A stretch of 64,000 bases of DNA, taken from positions 24,817,703 to 24,881,702 of the forward strand of contig NC_045146.1 in assembly GCF_008831285.2 (NCBI RefSeq), written 5' to 3'. Positions 47,001 to 60,000 of the stretch are shown here, one piece after another. The DNA comes from Nymphaea colorata. Its lineage: Eukaryota > Streptophyta > Magnoliopsida > Nymphaeales > Nymphaeaceae. The position numbers and the translations under genes are program-made. The first letter of the stretch is position 1, and every line of letters starts with the position of its first letter. The notes under the pieces are model-generated. The model saw only the letters and a list, made by a program, of their open reading frames with translations, was not told where the DNA came from and did no database searches.

Positions 47001-50000
47001 TTATGGGGGTGAAAAAAGGGAAGCTAGCCACATACGTGATCAGTTCAGGACACTTGTTGGTCATCTGAATCTTGTCCTCCATGACCACTGGTGGTTTGGG
47101 ATGGTTCAAGACTTTTTGTTAAAGTACCTGGGTGCTACTGTTGCTGTCGTCCTTATTATTGAACCATTTTTTTCTGGAAAATTGAAGCCAGACACTTCCA
47201 CTCTTGGACGGGCAGATATGTTAAGCAATCTGAGATACCATACAAGTGTTATCATTTCACTCTTTCAATCACTGGGTACACTTTCCATAAGTTCACGGCG
47301 TCTTAATCGTCTAAGGTTACAAGTTTTTCTTCATTTCATTAGTATTAGAATATTCATCTACTTCTGCTGTCCTTTATTCTTTTTTTCATCAGGAGTCTTA
47401 TCGAGTTATCGTTATTACTTTTTTACTTACTTTTTTCTTGCATTTGTGGACAGATGTATGTTGTCATTACTAAAATAATTTAAATCCATGGAATAGTACT
47501 GTTGAATATTGTTGATTTTGTGGATGCTATGCCCATGAGTGGCAGCACTTCTACACACGACATTCTCTTTTGATCACAGAAACCTTTAAAATACTGGTAG
47601 AAGAGTCATTTTTTTCTCAGTTTAGTGCTAGAGAAGCACAGGGTTTTTCTGTTCTACAAGGTTGATTCTTTTTTCTGAAGTCTAGATGCATAGATTCAAT
47701 CAAGTCGGTTTTGCTTATTTAATTACGAATTTCTATTAGCTGCATTAAGTTTATAATGTTCATTTTCTAACTCTTGATTTTATTTGATTCTGATGCCAGT
47801 TTTTCCACATGATAGATGCAGGCTTCTGTGCCTTCATCTTATGGAGGTTTTTTATTGTAAGACTTGCTAGTTTCCCTTCCCTTAAATGCAAGTTATGTTT
47901 GTATTTGCAGTGGTTATGCTGATCGTATACATGAATTAATGGTGATTGCAAAGGAGCTGGCTGCTCATGATAAATCTCTTCAAAATAGTAAAACTAAGAC
48001 ATATCAAAGTGAAGCCAATTATATTGAATTTTCAGGAGTGAAGGTACTTGATTAAATATTGTGTAATATTTATTTTTGTGGTTACAGACAGGTTTTCTAT
48101 CTTCTGATTGCATATGCTTACCGTTAATGGCCTTAGGTAGTAACTCCAACTGGCAATGTTCTCGTGGAAGATTTAACTCTTAAAGTGGAACAGGGCTCTA
48201 ATCTGTTGATCACAGGTAGGTGCTTTTCATATCAGACGTTTTTCTTCTGCAGGCACACACATACATACATGCCTCATTATGAACTTGAAAATATGAGTGA
48301 GACATAAAAAATGAACATCTTTACCTGTAAATGATGATCGATAAATTCTGCAGCTATGTTATCTTTATTATTATTATTATTTGGCATTTATAGGTGATTT
48401 TTTTTGTAAATTTTTCGACTGGAAGGTCTTGTTTTCATTGACAAAAACATATTTGCTGTTAGTCTGGATGTTGATGCCTTATTTAATATACCGTATCTCC
48501 GTTATTGCTACTAGTACTGCTGCTGGTAAGAAGTTGATGCTAATGCTGATGAATCTGGTGACTAATATTTACAAGTTTACTCATGATACCTTGCAATTGG
48601 GAAACTTCAGATACTTGTCACTGAAATGTTTAAGATATTGCTTGTTATTTTTTTTCCTTTAACTAGTACTACCATCATCCACATCGCTGCTCCATTCTTC
48701 ACCAGCCATTTCTTTAATTTGGTTTTCTGATTGTATTCTCTAGTATCGCTGTTAGCCATGCAATATTTGCTGCTATTAGTTAATTTCAGTCTCATTGTGT
48801 CTGTAAGTGTTATTATCTATATTTGTTTTCTCTGTTTATGGAAACACATTGTGCTGTCCTACCTTTCATTTTCTTTTTTCTTTATGTGAGACGATATCAG
48901 CACAAATGCACTGGATCCCATAAAAAACACGTATCATGTTGTGGGAGTGGTTGTCGTCAGTGTCTTTCTTTATGAAGATGTCGGTGCAACTGCAAAATGT
49001 GCATTTTTGTAGTAGAGCTGCTATTCTTGTCCATTCAAATAATGTTACCATATTCATACATAAAAGCACATGCATAAACATAATAAATTTATTGAGCACG
49101 AGGCCGTTATGTTCTTGGAAAGTTGACTTTTTTGTGGTTGTCGCTGAAGGACCAAATGGGAGTGGGAAAAGTTCTCTTTTTCGAGTACTTGGAGGCCTTT
49201 GGCCATTGGTTTCTGGCCATATTGTTAAACCTGGGCTGAGTTCAGACCTCAACAAAGAGATATTTTATGTGCCACAAAGGCCATATACAGCTGTGGGAAC
49301 ACTTCGTGATCAGTTGATTTATCCCCTCACTGCAAGGGAGGAGACTAACCCACTTACATATGATGGCATGGTTGATCTACTGAAAAATGTTAGTACTATT
49401 GCATGCCTTTGTCTCTGTTTGATCCTTTTTGATGGTGTAGTCTTTTAGATGTATGTTTATTCATTCTTGAGGTTTGTTTCTTTGATGACTTTATGGTCAG
49501 GTTGATCTGGAATACTTGTTGGAACGATACCCACTTGACAAGGAAATAAACTGGGGTGATGAACTTTCCCTTGGGGAGCAACAGAGACTAGGAATGGCTA
49601 GGCTATTTTATCATAAACCAAAATTTGCCATTCTAGATGAATGCACGAGTGCTGTCACAACTGACATGGAAGAGCGCTTTTGTTCTAAAGTCCGGGCCAT
49701 GGGGACATCATGTATCACTATATCACACAGGCCTGCCCTTGTGGCTTTCCATGATATGGTCCTGTCCTTGGATGGAGAAGGTGGTTGGAGTGTCCGTTAT
49801 AGGAGGTAAATTTCTCTAGCTAGCTTGAATGTTGGGTTGTTATTGACATTTTTTTGCACATTCATCACCCTAGTTGGTAGCCCAAATCACTATCTTTATT
49901 GTTTAGGGAGAATGTGTCTAATGCCGAGGGAACAAGGTTCAACCTTCTAGAAGCATCTGAAACAGGTCGCCAAAAAGATGCAATGGTTGTCCAAAAGGCT

Positions 50001-53000
50001 TTTGCATCTGAAAGCAAGGTTGTGGCTATGTGTTGTATTCCGTTGCTTTCATGTAAAGATGGTATTCTTTACAATAAGGTTTTTTACACAGGCACTTTGA
50101 AGTTGATTAGTTTATGCTAAATGTAGGATACTTCATTCGGCAGCTCAAAGTTCAGTGATTCATACATAAAGGAAGTTCTGGCCAGGTCAACAATTGCTGA
50201 TTATAGGTTGCAGTTACCGAATGTTCCTCTGCTACAAAAGGCACCGAAAAGTGCAGCAATTAGGGTGGCCAATATGCTTAAAATTTTGGTATGAGAACTT
50301 GCTGGTTAATAAGAAATATATTGCTGAGTTAGTAAATTGTTGTGTTAATATGGAATCAATACTCTATCTTGGTAAAAAAATGATGGCATGAATATTCTGC
50401 TGTCAATTTGTAGGTGCCTTCTCTATTCGATAAACAGGGGTCAAAATTGTTTGCTGTGGCTGTACTGGTTATATCTCGGACATGGGTTTCAGATAGGATT
50501 GCTTCTTTAAATGGTAACCTTCTTTTGAAAAATGTGGTATCATGTGTTTGGATTTGTTAATAGATCTTTCAATTGAAATTTTCTCCTTTAATATGTGACT
50601 TTGTTTAGGTACTAGCGTAAAGTTCGTGCTGGAGCAGGATAAGCGAGCCTTTATTCGGTTAATTGGCATTAGTGTCCTTCAGAGTGCTGCATCAGCTGTT
50701 CTTGCACCTTCCCTCAGGTGATTTTGTAAATCTTAGTGGACATGGATTATTTAACCTGGAAATGTTTCTTATTTCTAACCTTTTGAAGCTATAAACAGCC
50801 TTAAAGTTTATGAAATTTTAAAATTTTTACTGCTTGGTTGCAAGACAAACTAGAAAAAAGTTATTGCTTTATCATTGTCCATCTCCTTCTTCTTTTTTCC
50901 GGAAAAAAAAAATCCTTCAATGTGTGCCCGGTATTTGAAAGATGATGACTTCGATCTGTATTCTTTTATTTAGCAGGACACTGAGCCTTATGAAAAGCTT
51001 TTTCAGAAACTTGATGATGCCTTCATTTATGTCAGTATGTTGTTTAGCTTAGCATTTTTTTTTTTGCATATTATAAAAGGTTGGTTTTGTCAAATGAACA
51101 ATGAGACCCTTTAATGTTGAAGGGTAACTAACACCATTGCAGTTGCCATGTTGAGATTATTATTATTATTATTATTGGTAGTTGATTGTTCATTTTATAT
51201 TCTATGTCAGCAACGTGTAAATACAGGAAAAGAAAAAATGCATTAATTTTTCTTGGTAAGAACAAACTTGCTTTTGGTAAATAAAATGGAAAAGCTACTT
51301 GTTATTGCCTTCATCGCAAGGTGATTTTCTCCATTGAAGTGGAGTTATTTTTTTCTTGGGGATGTAAGGATGCAGAGCGAGTTTGTTTATCTTTTACATT
51401 CCTTTTTTTTTTGGAGAAAGCTTCTTTTTTGGATTCATTTCTTTTACAAGGCTAAGTTGTGTATGATCTATAATTATTTTTCGGGAAGGCACAATGCTAA
51501 ATATATACTCTTGAATTTTGCTATTTTTGTGGACAAATAGTTTGATTGTTTTTCTTTTCTTTTATTTTGTTGGTGCCTACACTTTCGCTTTCTAATATGG
51601 TAGATAAACTTTACATGTTTCTGCTACTAGTTTTTGAAAGCTGTCATTATAACTGTATACTCTTGAAACCCCATTTCCTTTATCGTCAGAGCAGCTAAGA
51701 AAGTATGCTTCCGAAATCCAAATCCTCTAATCTGTGCTACTAAAACATATCCTTCAAGAAGCTGAGCTGCTTTGCCTGCATGATGTAGTAATTTAGGGTA
51801 CTTTTAAAAATTCTTCTTCCTCAAAATGAGCTATGTTGATCTTCTTAACTGAATATTTTGTGGTACTCTGGTCGTTTTGCTCGTCTTAGATTTTGTGGTT
51901 CTCTGGTCGTTTTGCTTGTCTTAGATAAGCAAGCAAAGAATGATTAGCTTTTTTTAACAGTTTCATCATACTCTGTTCATGGTTGCCATCTACTGTGTTG
52001 AAACTGGTTGTTGCCCCCTTTTGACTTAAATTGTCGCTGTACATTTTGCTGGCAAATAGGTTACTGTGGGGTATTTTGTTGCCCCCTTTTGACTTAAATT
52101 GTCGCTGTACATTTTGCTGGCAAATAGGTTACTGTGGGGTATTTTTCTAGCCATTCTTAGGTGATGCTGATACCTGTTTTTGTTGGATCTGTAGATACTT
52201 GACTGCAAAACTTGCTCTAGGGTGGCGTATCCGTTTGACCCAACATTTGTTGAGGAGCTATTTCAAGAATAATGCATATTACAAGGTAGTGTCAGATTGT
52301 AGTTATCATGGTATGTAAATATCTAGTTCCAACTGCTGATGGAATTGAAAAGGGAAAAGAAGAACAGAAGCTATAAGTCACTCCTTGTTCTATTCGGGGC
52401 AGGGAAACTGCCTAAACATGTCTAGTATATGCTGAAACTCCAGAATGGGTTAACAAGGAAGAAGGATTATGCATATTAAGTTCATAGCATGCAGTTACAA
52501 TCGTGATTACTTATGACTGAAATACTTTCAAGAGAATACATGGTCAAGAGCACCATTCATGGTTTCTATGTCACTTCATTCAACTTGGTCAAGTTCCAAT
52601 TTTGAGCTTTGAGAACTTATAAATCTTAGTTTCCAGTATCATTGATGTTACAGAAGTATCCCTATATTTTTGTCATTTTTGGGGCAGTTGATAATAATTT
52701 CATAATATCTTAGGTCTGAAAATGTTGCAATATTGTGCTGTCTAGTCCCAGGAGTCTCCTGAACACATCCTTCTTGTTTTTCCTAGGTTAATGTTCTCTC
52801 TCTTTTTTTTTTTTCTGTCCCTGTTGGAATTTAAAAGTTTATTTGTCGGTGCTTTTCTTTTGGTTTATCCCATAGTTACAAATATAATTATCGGGTTTGA
52901 TTTTTCCTCCAGTATTAATTGGGAAGCTTGCTTTCTTAGGAGAATCTCGAGAATTCAATAAAAATAAAAAATATACATGAAATAATAGAAAAAGTTGTGA

Positions 53001-56000
53001 ATTATGAGCTTTCTACTACTTTTCTTACAAGAATGTTGATAAAAACTAAAAATGGTTATTTAAAAATTTAAAATAAACAAAATTTTTTTAAAAACATAAC
53101 AAAATGTTTTCTAATCTTGCAAAAATATTGCAGTATTTTCACAAGGAATCGAATGGCGATATTTTCAAAATATCGTGCATGATGTGTTTAATTATTCTTT
53201 TTAAAGCTTTGAGATTAGGCACATTTTGAAGAAAAGTTCCTGAGGAAAGCCTTGATCAAGAATTTCAAAGACAGTCTTTTTGACTTTGTAAGCTATTGAG
53301 ATTGAATTTTTTTTCCTACAAAATTAGCATTAGCTTCTTCCTTCTCAACTTTTCCACAGAATAGTATTTAAAATTCTTCCATCTGTTACAAAAAGTAAGT
53401 TTTTGTGGCTATAAATACTTCACGCCTTTTGTCCTAAAATATAATGAAAAGAAAAAGCGTTGAGGATCTTCAACCAATTTTACTGCAACTATACTTGCTG
53501 GGGGGATGGAAACCCTTCAAACTATGTCCGCTAGATTGTTTAGAGCATAACAATGGGCTTACTATAAAGACTATGCAGTTACTGACTAGTTGTGAGTCAA
53601 ACAGTAATCTTCATATGGCAATTCACAGCCATTAGCAAAATGGTAGTGATCATATGATATTTTACTGGTATTCTAGATTAGGTTAGTCATTCTTTTAAGC
53701 AATTCTGAGTTGTTTCAGTTCATAATTTTGTTTCTCTGTAAGAGATTCTCTACTCCTGCATGTGTCCACACACAGACATATCGTCAGATGCCCATGCACA
53801 ACATGTATATGTATAATTATATGCATATACTTTCTGAATGTATTTTCTAATTTTTCATGTGCATTATTTGAAAAGTTTGCATATGTATACCCAAAAAACT
53901 TTTGCAGGTATTTTACATGTCAAGTAAAGACTTGGATGCAGACCAGAGAATAACACATGATGTAGAAAAGCTGACAACTGAGTTGTCTGGGCTGGTTACA
54001 GGAATGGTAAAGCCAACTGTTGATATCATCTGGTGAGTAGTCTATTTTTGTTAGTGCGATAAATTAGCTTGAAGTTCCACTAGGTTCAAATGTCTTTGAA
54101 ACCCTCAAATGTCAAACCTTCTGTTTCTTGTTTCTTTACTATTATATTCCTCTTTGATTCTAGTTCCATGGTAGCTCTTTCAATATCTTTGACTGTATCT
54201 GCATCCCAGATGTGCTTGACTGTATTGTCCGAGCTTTCTTGGTCCAATCGACTGGCTCAATGCTTTTATCTCAGTTTTCCTCTTCTTTTTTTTCATTCTT
54301 TAAATGATTGTTTCTTCTCCACTTTGTTTACCTTTGGGTCATTGTACAAACTACAGGTTTGCATGGAGAATGAAGATGCTTACTGGCCGAAGAGGAGTTG
54401 CTATATTGTACACTTACATGCTATTGGGTCTTGGTTTCTTAAGGATTGCCAGTCCAGACTTTGGTGACCTTTCTAGCAAGGAACAACAGCTCGAGGGAAT
54501 ATTTAGGTTGGTATCATAAACTCTAATAGTTGTTCTGCTATTACTCATTTGGAAGTTATAAGAACAGTTGGCATAATATGGACCCAACAGTGATCTTTCT
54601 TTGGAAAATTTAGGGGGAATTAGATCAAAAGAAAAAATAATACATTATTGTGGTTCAGAATTTCCTTTAAATTCTGATATTTCTGTGATATTTAATGGTT
54701 GGTTTCCTTAAACTACTAAATTTGATTTATTAATAAATGTATTTTTTTGTCAAGTTTTCAGTGAAATAAAAGAATACGGATGTTCATGACTATGTATATT
54801 ATAATGGTATAATATTTTGCCCTAACTTTGGCTTTGATGCTTTTGTAACCTTCGGACACAATAAAAAAACATCACAGAATGATAATGAAATTTCCAAATG
54901 AAATTTTTCATGATAGGTTTTTTTTTTTTAATATCGAAATTCATTCCTTACAGGTTTAACTAACGCACAGTTGAGAGTCTATTTTATGGAAAAAATTGAA
55001 ATTTCCAAATGAAATTTTTCATGAATCATGATAGGTTTTTTTTTTTAATATCGAAATTCATTCCTTACAGGTTTAACTAACGCACAGTTGAGAGTCTATT
55101 TTATGGAAAAAATTTTAGAGAGGAATTGGGATACTGTATCTTGGAACTGGGAATTTGTAACAAAAAGGAAAATGAGAAACGTGAAATTTTCTCAGTTAAA
55201 ATCTTTTTTGTAGTATTGTAAGTTTAATGACATGCCTATGTTCTAATCTGGTACTGTTTTACAAATTTCTTGGTTTAAGAACAAACGGAAAAATCATTAA
55301 TTTTATGTTCTAATGTCTATCAAACAGAGAAAACTTTCAATAATAGTTGTGGGCCTGTGGCGTTGCTCTTGTAATCTACCTTTTTTTGGCAAATTGGTTA
55401 TTTGGCTACTCAAAGATAACTTAGTTTCTGTGCTTTCTGCTTCATTGTTCGTGAACCATCACTGATTTTTTGAAGCTTGTATCAGATTTATGCACTCGAG
55501 ACTTCGAACTCATGCAGAGTCTGTTGCTTTCTTTGGTGGTGGTACCCGAGAACGAGCTGTAATTTTCTTGGCCTTGACTTTTTGCCTCCGCATATAAGAG
55601 TATCAAAGTTGTTTGAGTGCAGTGATCTTTAGTACTGTAAACAATGTCGCCTGTGATATTGGGGACATAATGCAGCATGAAAAATCCCCGTATTGGTTTT
55701 TTTTTGAGACTGTTATTTTCGCTAAATCGTGGGACAAGTTTTATAGTGCTAAGATCTGTCACTTAAAGTTGCTTCCATCACTTATTCTCCTGTCTAAGAT
55801 CTGTCACATTAATGCTATTGCTGCCAGTTACAAACATGCACACTTGGATAGGTATGCAGTTTTATGGTTTCGTTTGTATGTGAAGGAGATGATTAACAGA
55901 ATCATGCAAATGATAACATATTTGATTTACATAAGAAGATTGGATTTAGCTATATATGCCAAAGTTTGTTTGCAGGTACTGCTATTAGGCATGGCTCATA

Positions 56001-57042
56001 TGGATCAGGACATTGTCTCGTCAGTATTGACTTGTCCCGTATTGGTTTGCTGATTGATACAGTGGTTTGGCTGATATATGTTCGGCCCATATTGGCCTGT
56101 GTCAGGCTATTTTTGATTTTTTCTATCTAAACATTAATCAATAACTAATTTTAAATATTTAATACGACGAAAAAATGTTAATTAGTCACCCTGATACTGG
56201 CTAGTTCTGTCTGGGTTTGTGGTTGATGTATGGCCAATATTAACAGCACTGGTCAAGACTGTCTTCAAACTATGCTGATCCATTTCATCAACCGTGTAGA
56301 CCATGATCCATGTTAAAATTGTTGCTATTAAATATTAACCATAGCTTATGAGTTTTCTTACTTTTACTCTATATCATCATATGCTTCTAACACTCTTTTG
56401 TACTTGAGAAATCTATAACTTTTCACAGGGATTTTTGTAGTATAGCGTAATTGTATCTTTTCATGTGTGAATGTTTATGCCTCTGTCTAAAATAAAGACA
56501 AGCTTTTTTTTGCGCTATCAAAGAGCAGCAGAAGTAAGGGTGTTTTTCTTATTTATTTTTGTAGTTAGTATTTTCTTATTGTCTCAGTCTTATTGTCTCA
56601 GAGATGCATCTAAATGTTTTGAAGTTCTGGCTCAGTTGATATTCTGTGAGTATTATGATATCAGCTGGCTCCAAAATGAATAAAAGAACAAGAAATTTTA
56701 AAAAATATCGAGATATGAGTTTGAGTCATGCTGACAGATATTTATTGCCTAAACTTGAGATCCCCACCTTTCTCCTCTAGGAGCATCATTGCTTGAGTTT
56801 TCCTTTGCATAATGACTTTCCTTGTCCATTTTTGGTTGTATTGTTTTGAAGTTATATGCTACCTGTGTTCAAACAGTAACCACAGAATTGGAAATCATGA
56901 TTGTCGTGCAGCTCCCTGTGTGAGTTCCATCGAGTGCTCAGAGTTCACCATCACCTTGTTTGTTGAGGGAATATTCAATTTGTTTTTGTTTGCCCATTTT
57001 AAAGCAGTTGATCAGGGCGTCAGGCAATACTTCTTTTGCTTT

Positions 57043-57076
<34 letters not shown>

Positions 57077-60000
57077 CTTCAGAAGTGAGACTAATTTCCT
57101 TGCCTGTTGATTCCATGGTTTTGCTTGAAAGAGAAAGTGCACGATGAAGTCCACAAGTTATAGAAAGAATAAGTGCCAGAAAGACAAGTATAGGGAAAAA
57201 AGAAGATAGCTAGCTAATAATTTATGTGTTGGGCCTAAAGGGCTTGATGAATACAAATGTGTATTGTATATCCTGTTTGACATGTTCAACAATATAATTA
57301 TAAAAACTCCTACTCAATCTAGCCTTGACTTATTGGATGAATATTTATCAATTATTGGAGGGTTCTACGTTAAGTTAATCGGCTCTTCGTTTGGATTTGA
57401 CAATTATTGAATGTTCTTCAGTTTATGTATATATATGTATATATTTGGCTTTTCCAAATTTTTTTTAGTTGTATAGTTACCATTTGTTCATCTATTTTTG
57501 CTTATTCAACTCTTTGGGATCTCTTCATAACGATTGATAATGCTGTAACCTTTTCTTTCCAGATGGTTGAATCAAAATTTCGGGAGTTGCTCCAGCACTC
57601 TCGTCTTTTACTAAAGAAAAAGTGGTTATTTGGTATATTGGATGACTTTGTTACAAAGCAACTTCCACATAACGTGACATGGGGTTTGAGTTTGTTATAT
57701 GCTATGGAACATAAGGGTGATCGAGCTTTAACCTCTACTCAAGGTACTTGCACGTATGCCTGTATTTGTTCATTCCTGTAGTTTTCCTGTTCTGTAGCAG
57801 GAGGTAGCCATGAACACTGTTGAATTTTGTGCAGGGGATTTGGCACATGCATTACGGTTCTTGGCTTCAGTTGTATCACAGAGCTTTCTTGCATTTGGCG
57901 ACATTCTTGAGTTACACAAGAAGTTTCTTGAGCTTACTGGTGGCATCAATCGAGTCTTTGAGTTGGAAGAGCTTCTAGATGCTGCCCAACTTGGTGAGTC
58001 CATGTAATTCTCAGTTATATTAGCTTATCCTCAAACACTAAATGACCAAAATGTCCTTGAATCTTGTTGTCTTGTGCTTTCCTTCTGATCACAAGTGCCT
58101 ATTTATGTGATGAATGAACTTCTCCATAGGCAAAGTAAAGATGGATACTGGCCAGGTCCATGTTCCAACTATGTAATCATTTGGCCTTAAATGCAAATGC
58201 TTAATAATTTTGACAGGCAAACTGATCAATCATCTAAAGAATTACTAACTACACTGGTCTTTCAGGATGGAATTTTCATTGTCTAAAGAAGGAGCAGTTT
58301 TCAACCACAACTTGTTGAATATTAAGTCCTTTTTTACCTAACACTCTGTTGTTCTGAGAATAGTTTGTGAGTTGACAAATATGATTTGTGGCCGGGGCTC
58401 ATCTGGGATTCTATCCCTCGGGGCAAACCCATGATGTGGCCTGGTCCTTAAGAGGGTTCCCGTCTTCAAGAGGTAACTATCAGAAATGAAGTCGATAGTG
58501 GACTACTTAAAGTATATCACAAGCCAAACCTGTCCTTCCTGTCCAAGGTCATGCTGCCTTGTTCTACATGGCCTATGCCATGAGTGCTGGTGTAGGTGTG
58601 GCAGAAGTGTTGTGTGTGTGTGTGTGCCCCTCTCAATATATAAATTATAAATGTGTAAACATGTGTGCAGGCACTCGCGTGTCTTATATTTCTATTTACA
58701 TAAAACTTGGATAGGATATGGCAAAATGTGTATACATGTAAACAAAGGGAGATGTATCTAGAATAAAATACACACACACACACACACACATATATATATT
58801 CACTTCTGCTTTTTCTTCTTACTTTCTCACCTATTATTTTTTGCTTCCTCCACTTTTTGTCCATTTTCCTATCCACAGAAATCATGAAATTTTGAAAATC
58901 TCGCCAAAAATGAAATCTCACAATGTCATCGCAATTTTATCGTGCTATTTTCTTGAGATTTTAATATTTTTATTTTTTGAATTTGTAAGGCTTTTTTGAT
59001 TTTATTGTTTTTTATATTTTTTTAAAAATTATCGAGATTTTCCCGGGAAGAACAACTTCGCTGAGAAATACCCTGAGAAAGACTTTGCCGAGATTTTCTT
59101 AGGAATGATACTTATGACAGTGGTTTAACATCTTATAGGAACTTTATATGTAGAAGCTTTAGGTCAGGATAACCAAGACCAATTTGGGGAAAACATTGAA
59201 TTGAAAAATCGATGGTTGCAGCGTGTTGCTTGCAACTCAACAAGGTAACTACCTAGTACTAGCATTAATGTGTTACTATAGTTGAGCGTATCATGTCGGT
59301 TGTTCAAATGTTAGAGAAACGTAAGGAGTTTCAGGGAAAGCATTTCTTCTAAAAAAATGCAAAAGAGCACAATATTTTCATTTTGTTTTTTAAATAAAAA
59401 AATTGAGATTTTTTCACAATTTTTTTTTCCTTTATTGTCCTATTATTTTTTATTTTTCTGACAATGGGTGACAAGTTTGTTTGAGACTTTGAAAGCTGGT
59501 GCTTTAATTTATTTTTGGATTATCCTAAGGGGCATTTCAATAATTTTCTGCAAATGAAGGGGAGAAGATTGGGATAAGGAAAGTCAGACAGAGATTTTGT
59601 AATCCTTTGGAATTTTCAGTTGAGGGAAAACCTATTTTTCCCGTTTACATGAGCACACACTTTTATCTTGTGACTAAAAGCCAAAAGGACTACAGGAGAG
59701 TACCACCATAAAGAATCAAACGCTTAAAGTAGATTATCACATATTCAGGAATTTTATGACTTGACAATAAATCGGAGTATGTAGGATCTGTAGCTTATGT
59801 AAAACCTGGTTTCATAATTCCTAAAACTATTTGTTTTCATATGTCGGGCTAATGGTGTGGTGACTGATGTTGGAGGTGTGAAGTTTAAACTATTGGTGTG
59901 GTTTCTTTTGAATGCAGCTGTTCCTTCTGATTCACTATCCGAGAGGGCAGTCTTCCCCTCTCCTACAGATGTAATCTCCTTCTCAGATGTGGATATAATC

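Noticed and set aside
59138-59246. AG...GT-bounded segment in ABCD intron 19 that could act as an exon ([18 protein letters not shown] reading).
   Set aside because: Joining it would shift the frame into exon 20, whereas skipping it keeps the phase (CAACTTG|CTGTTCC) and the known family sequence.
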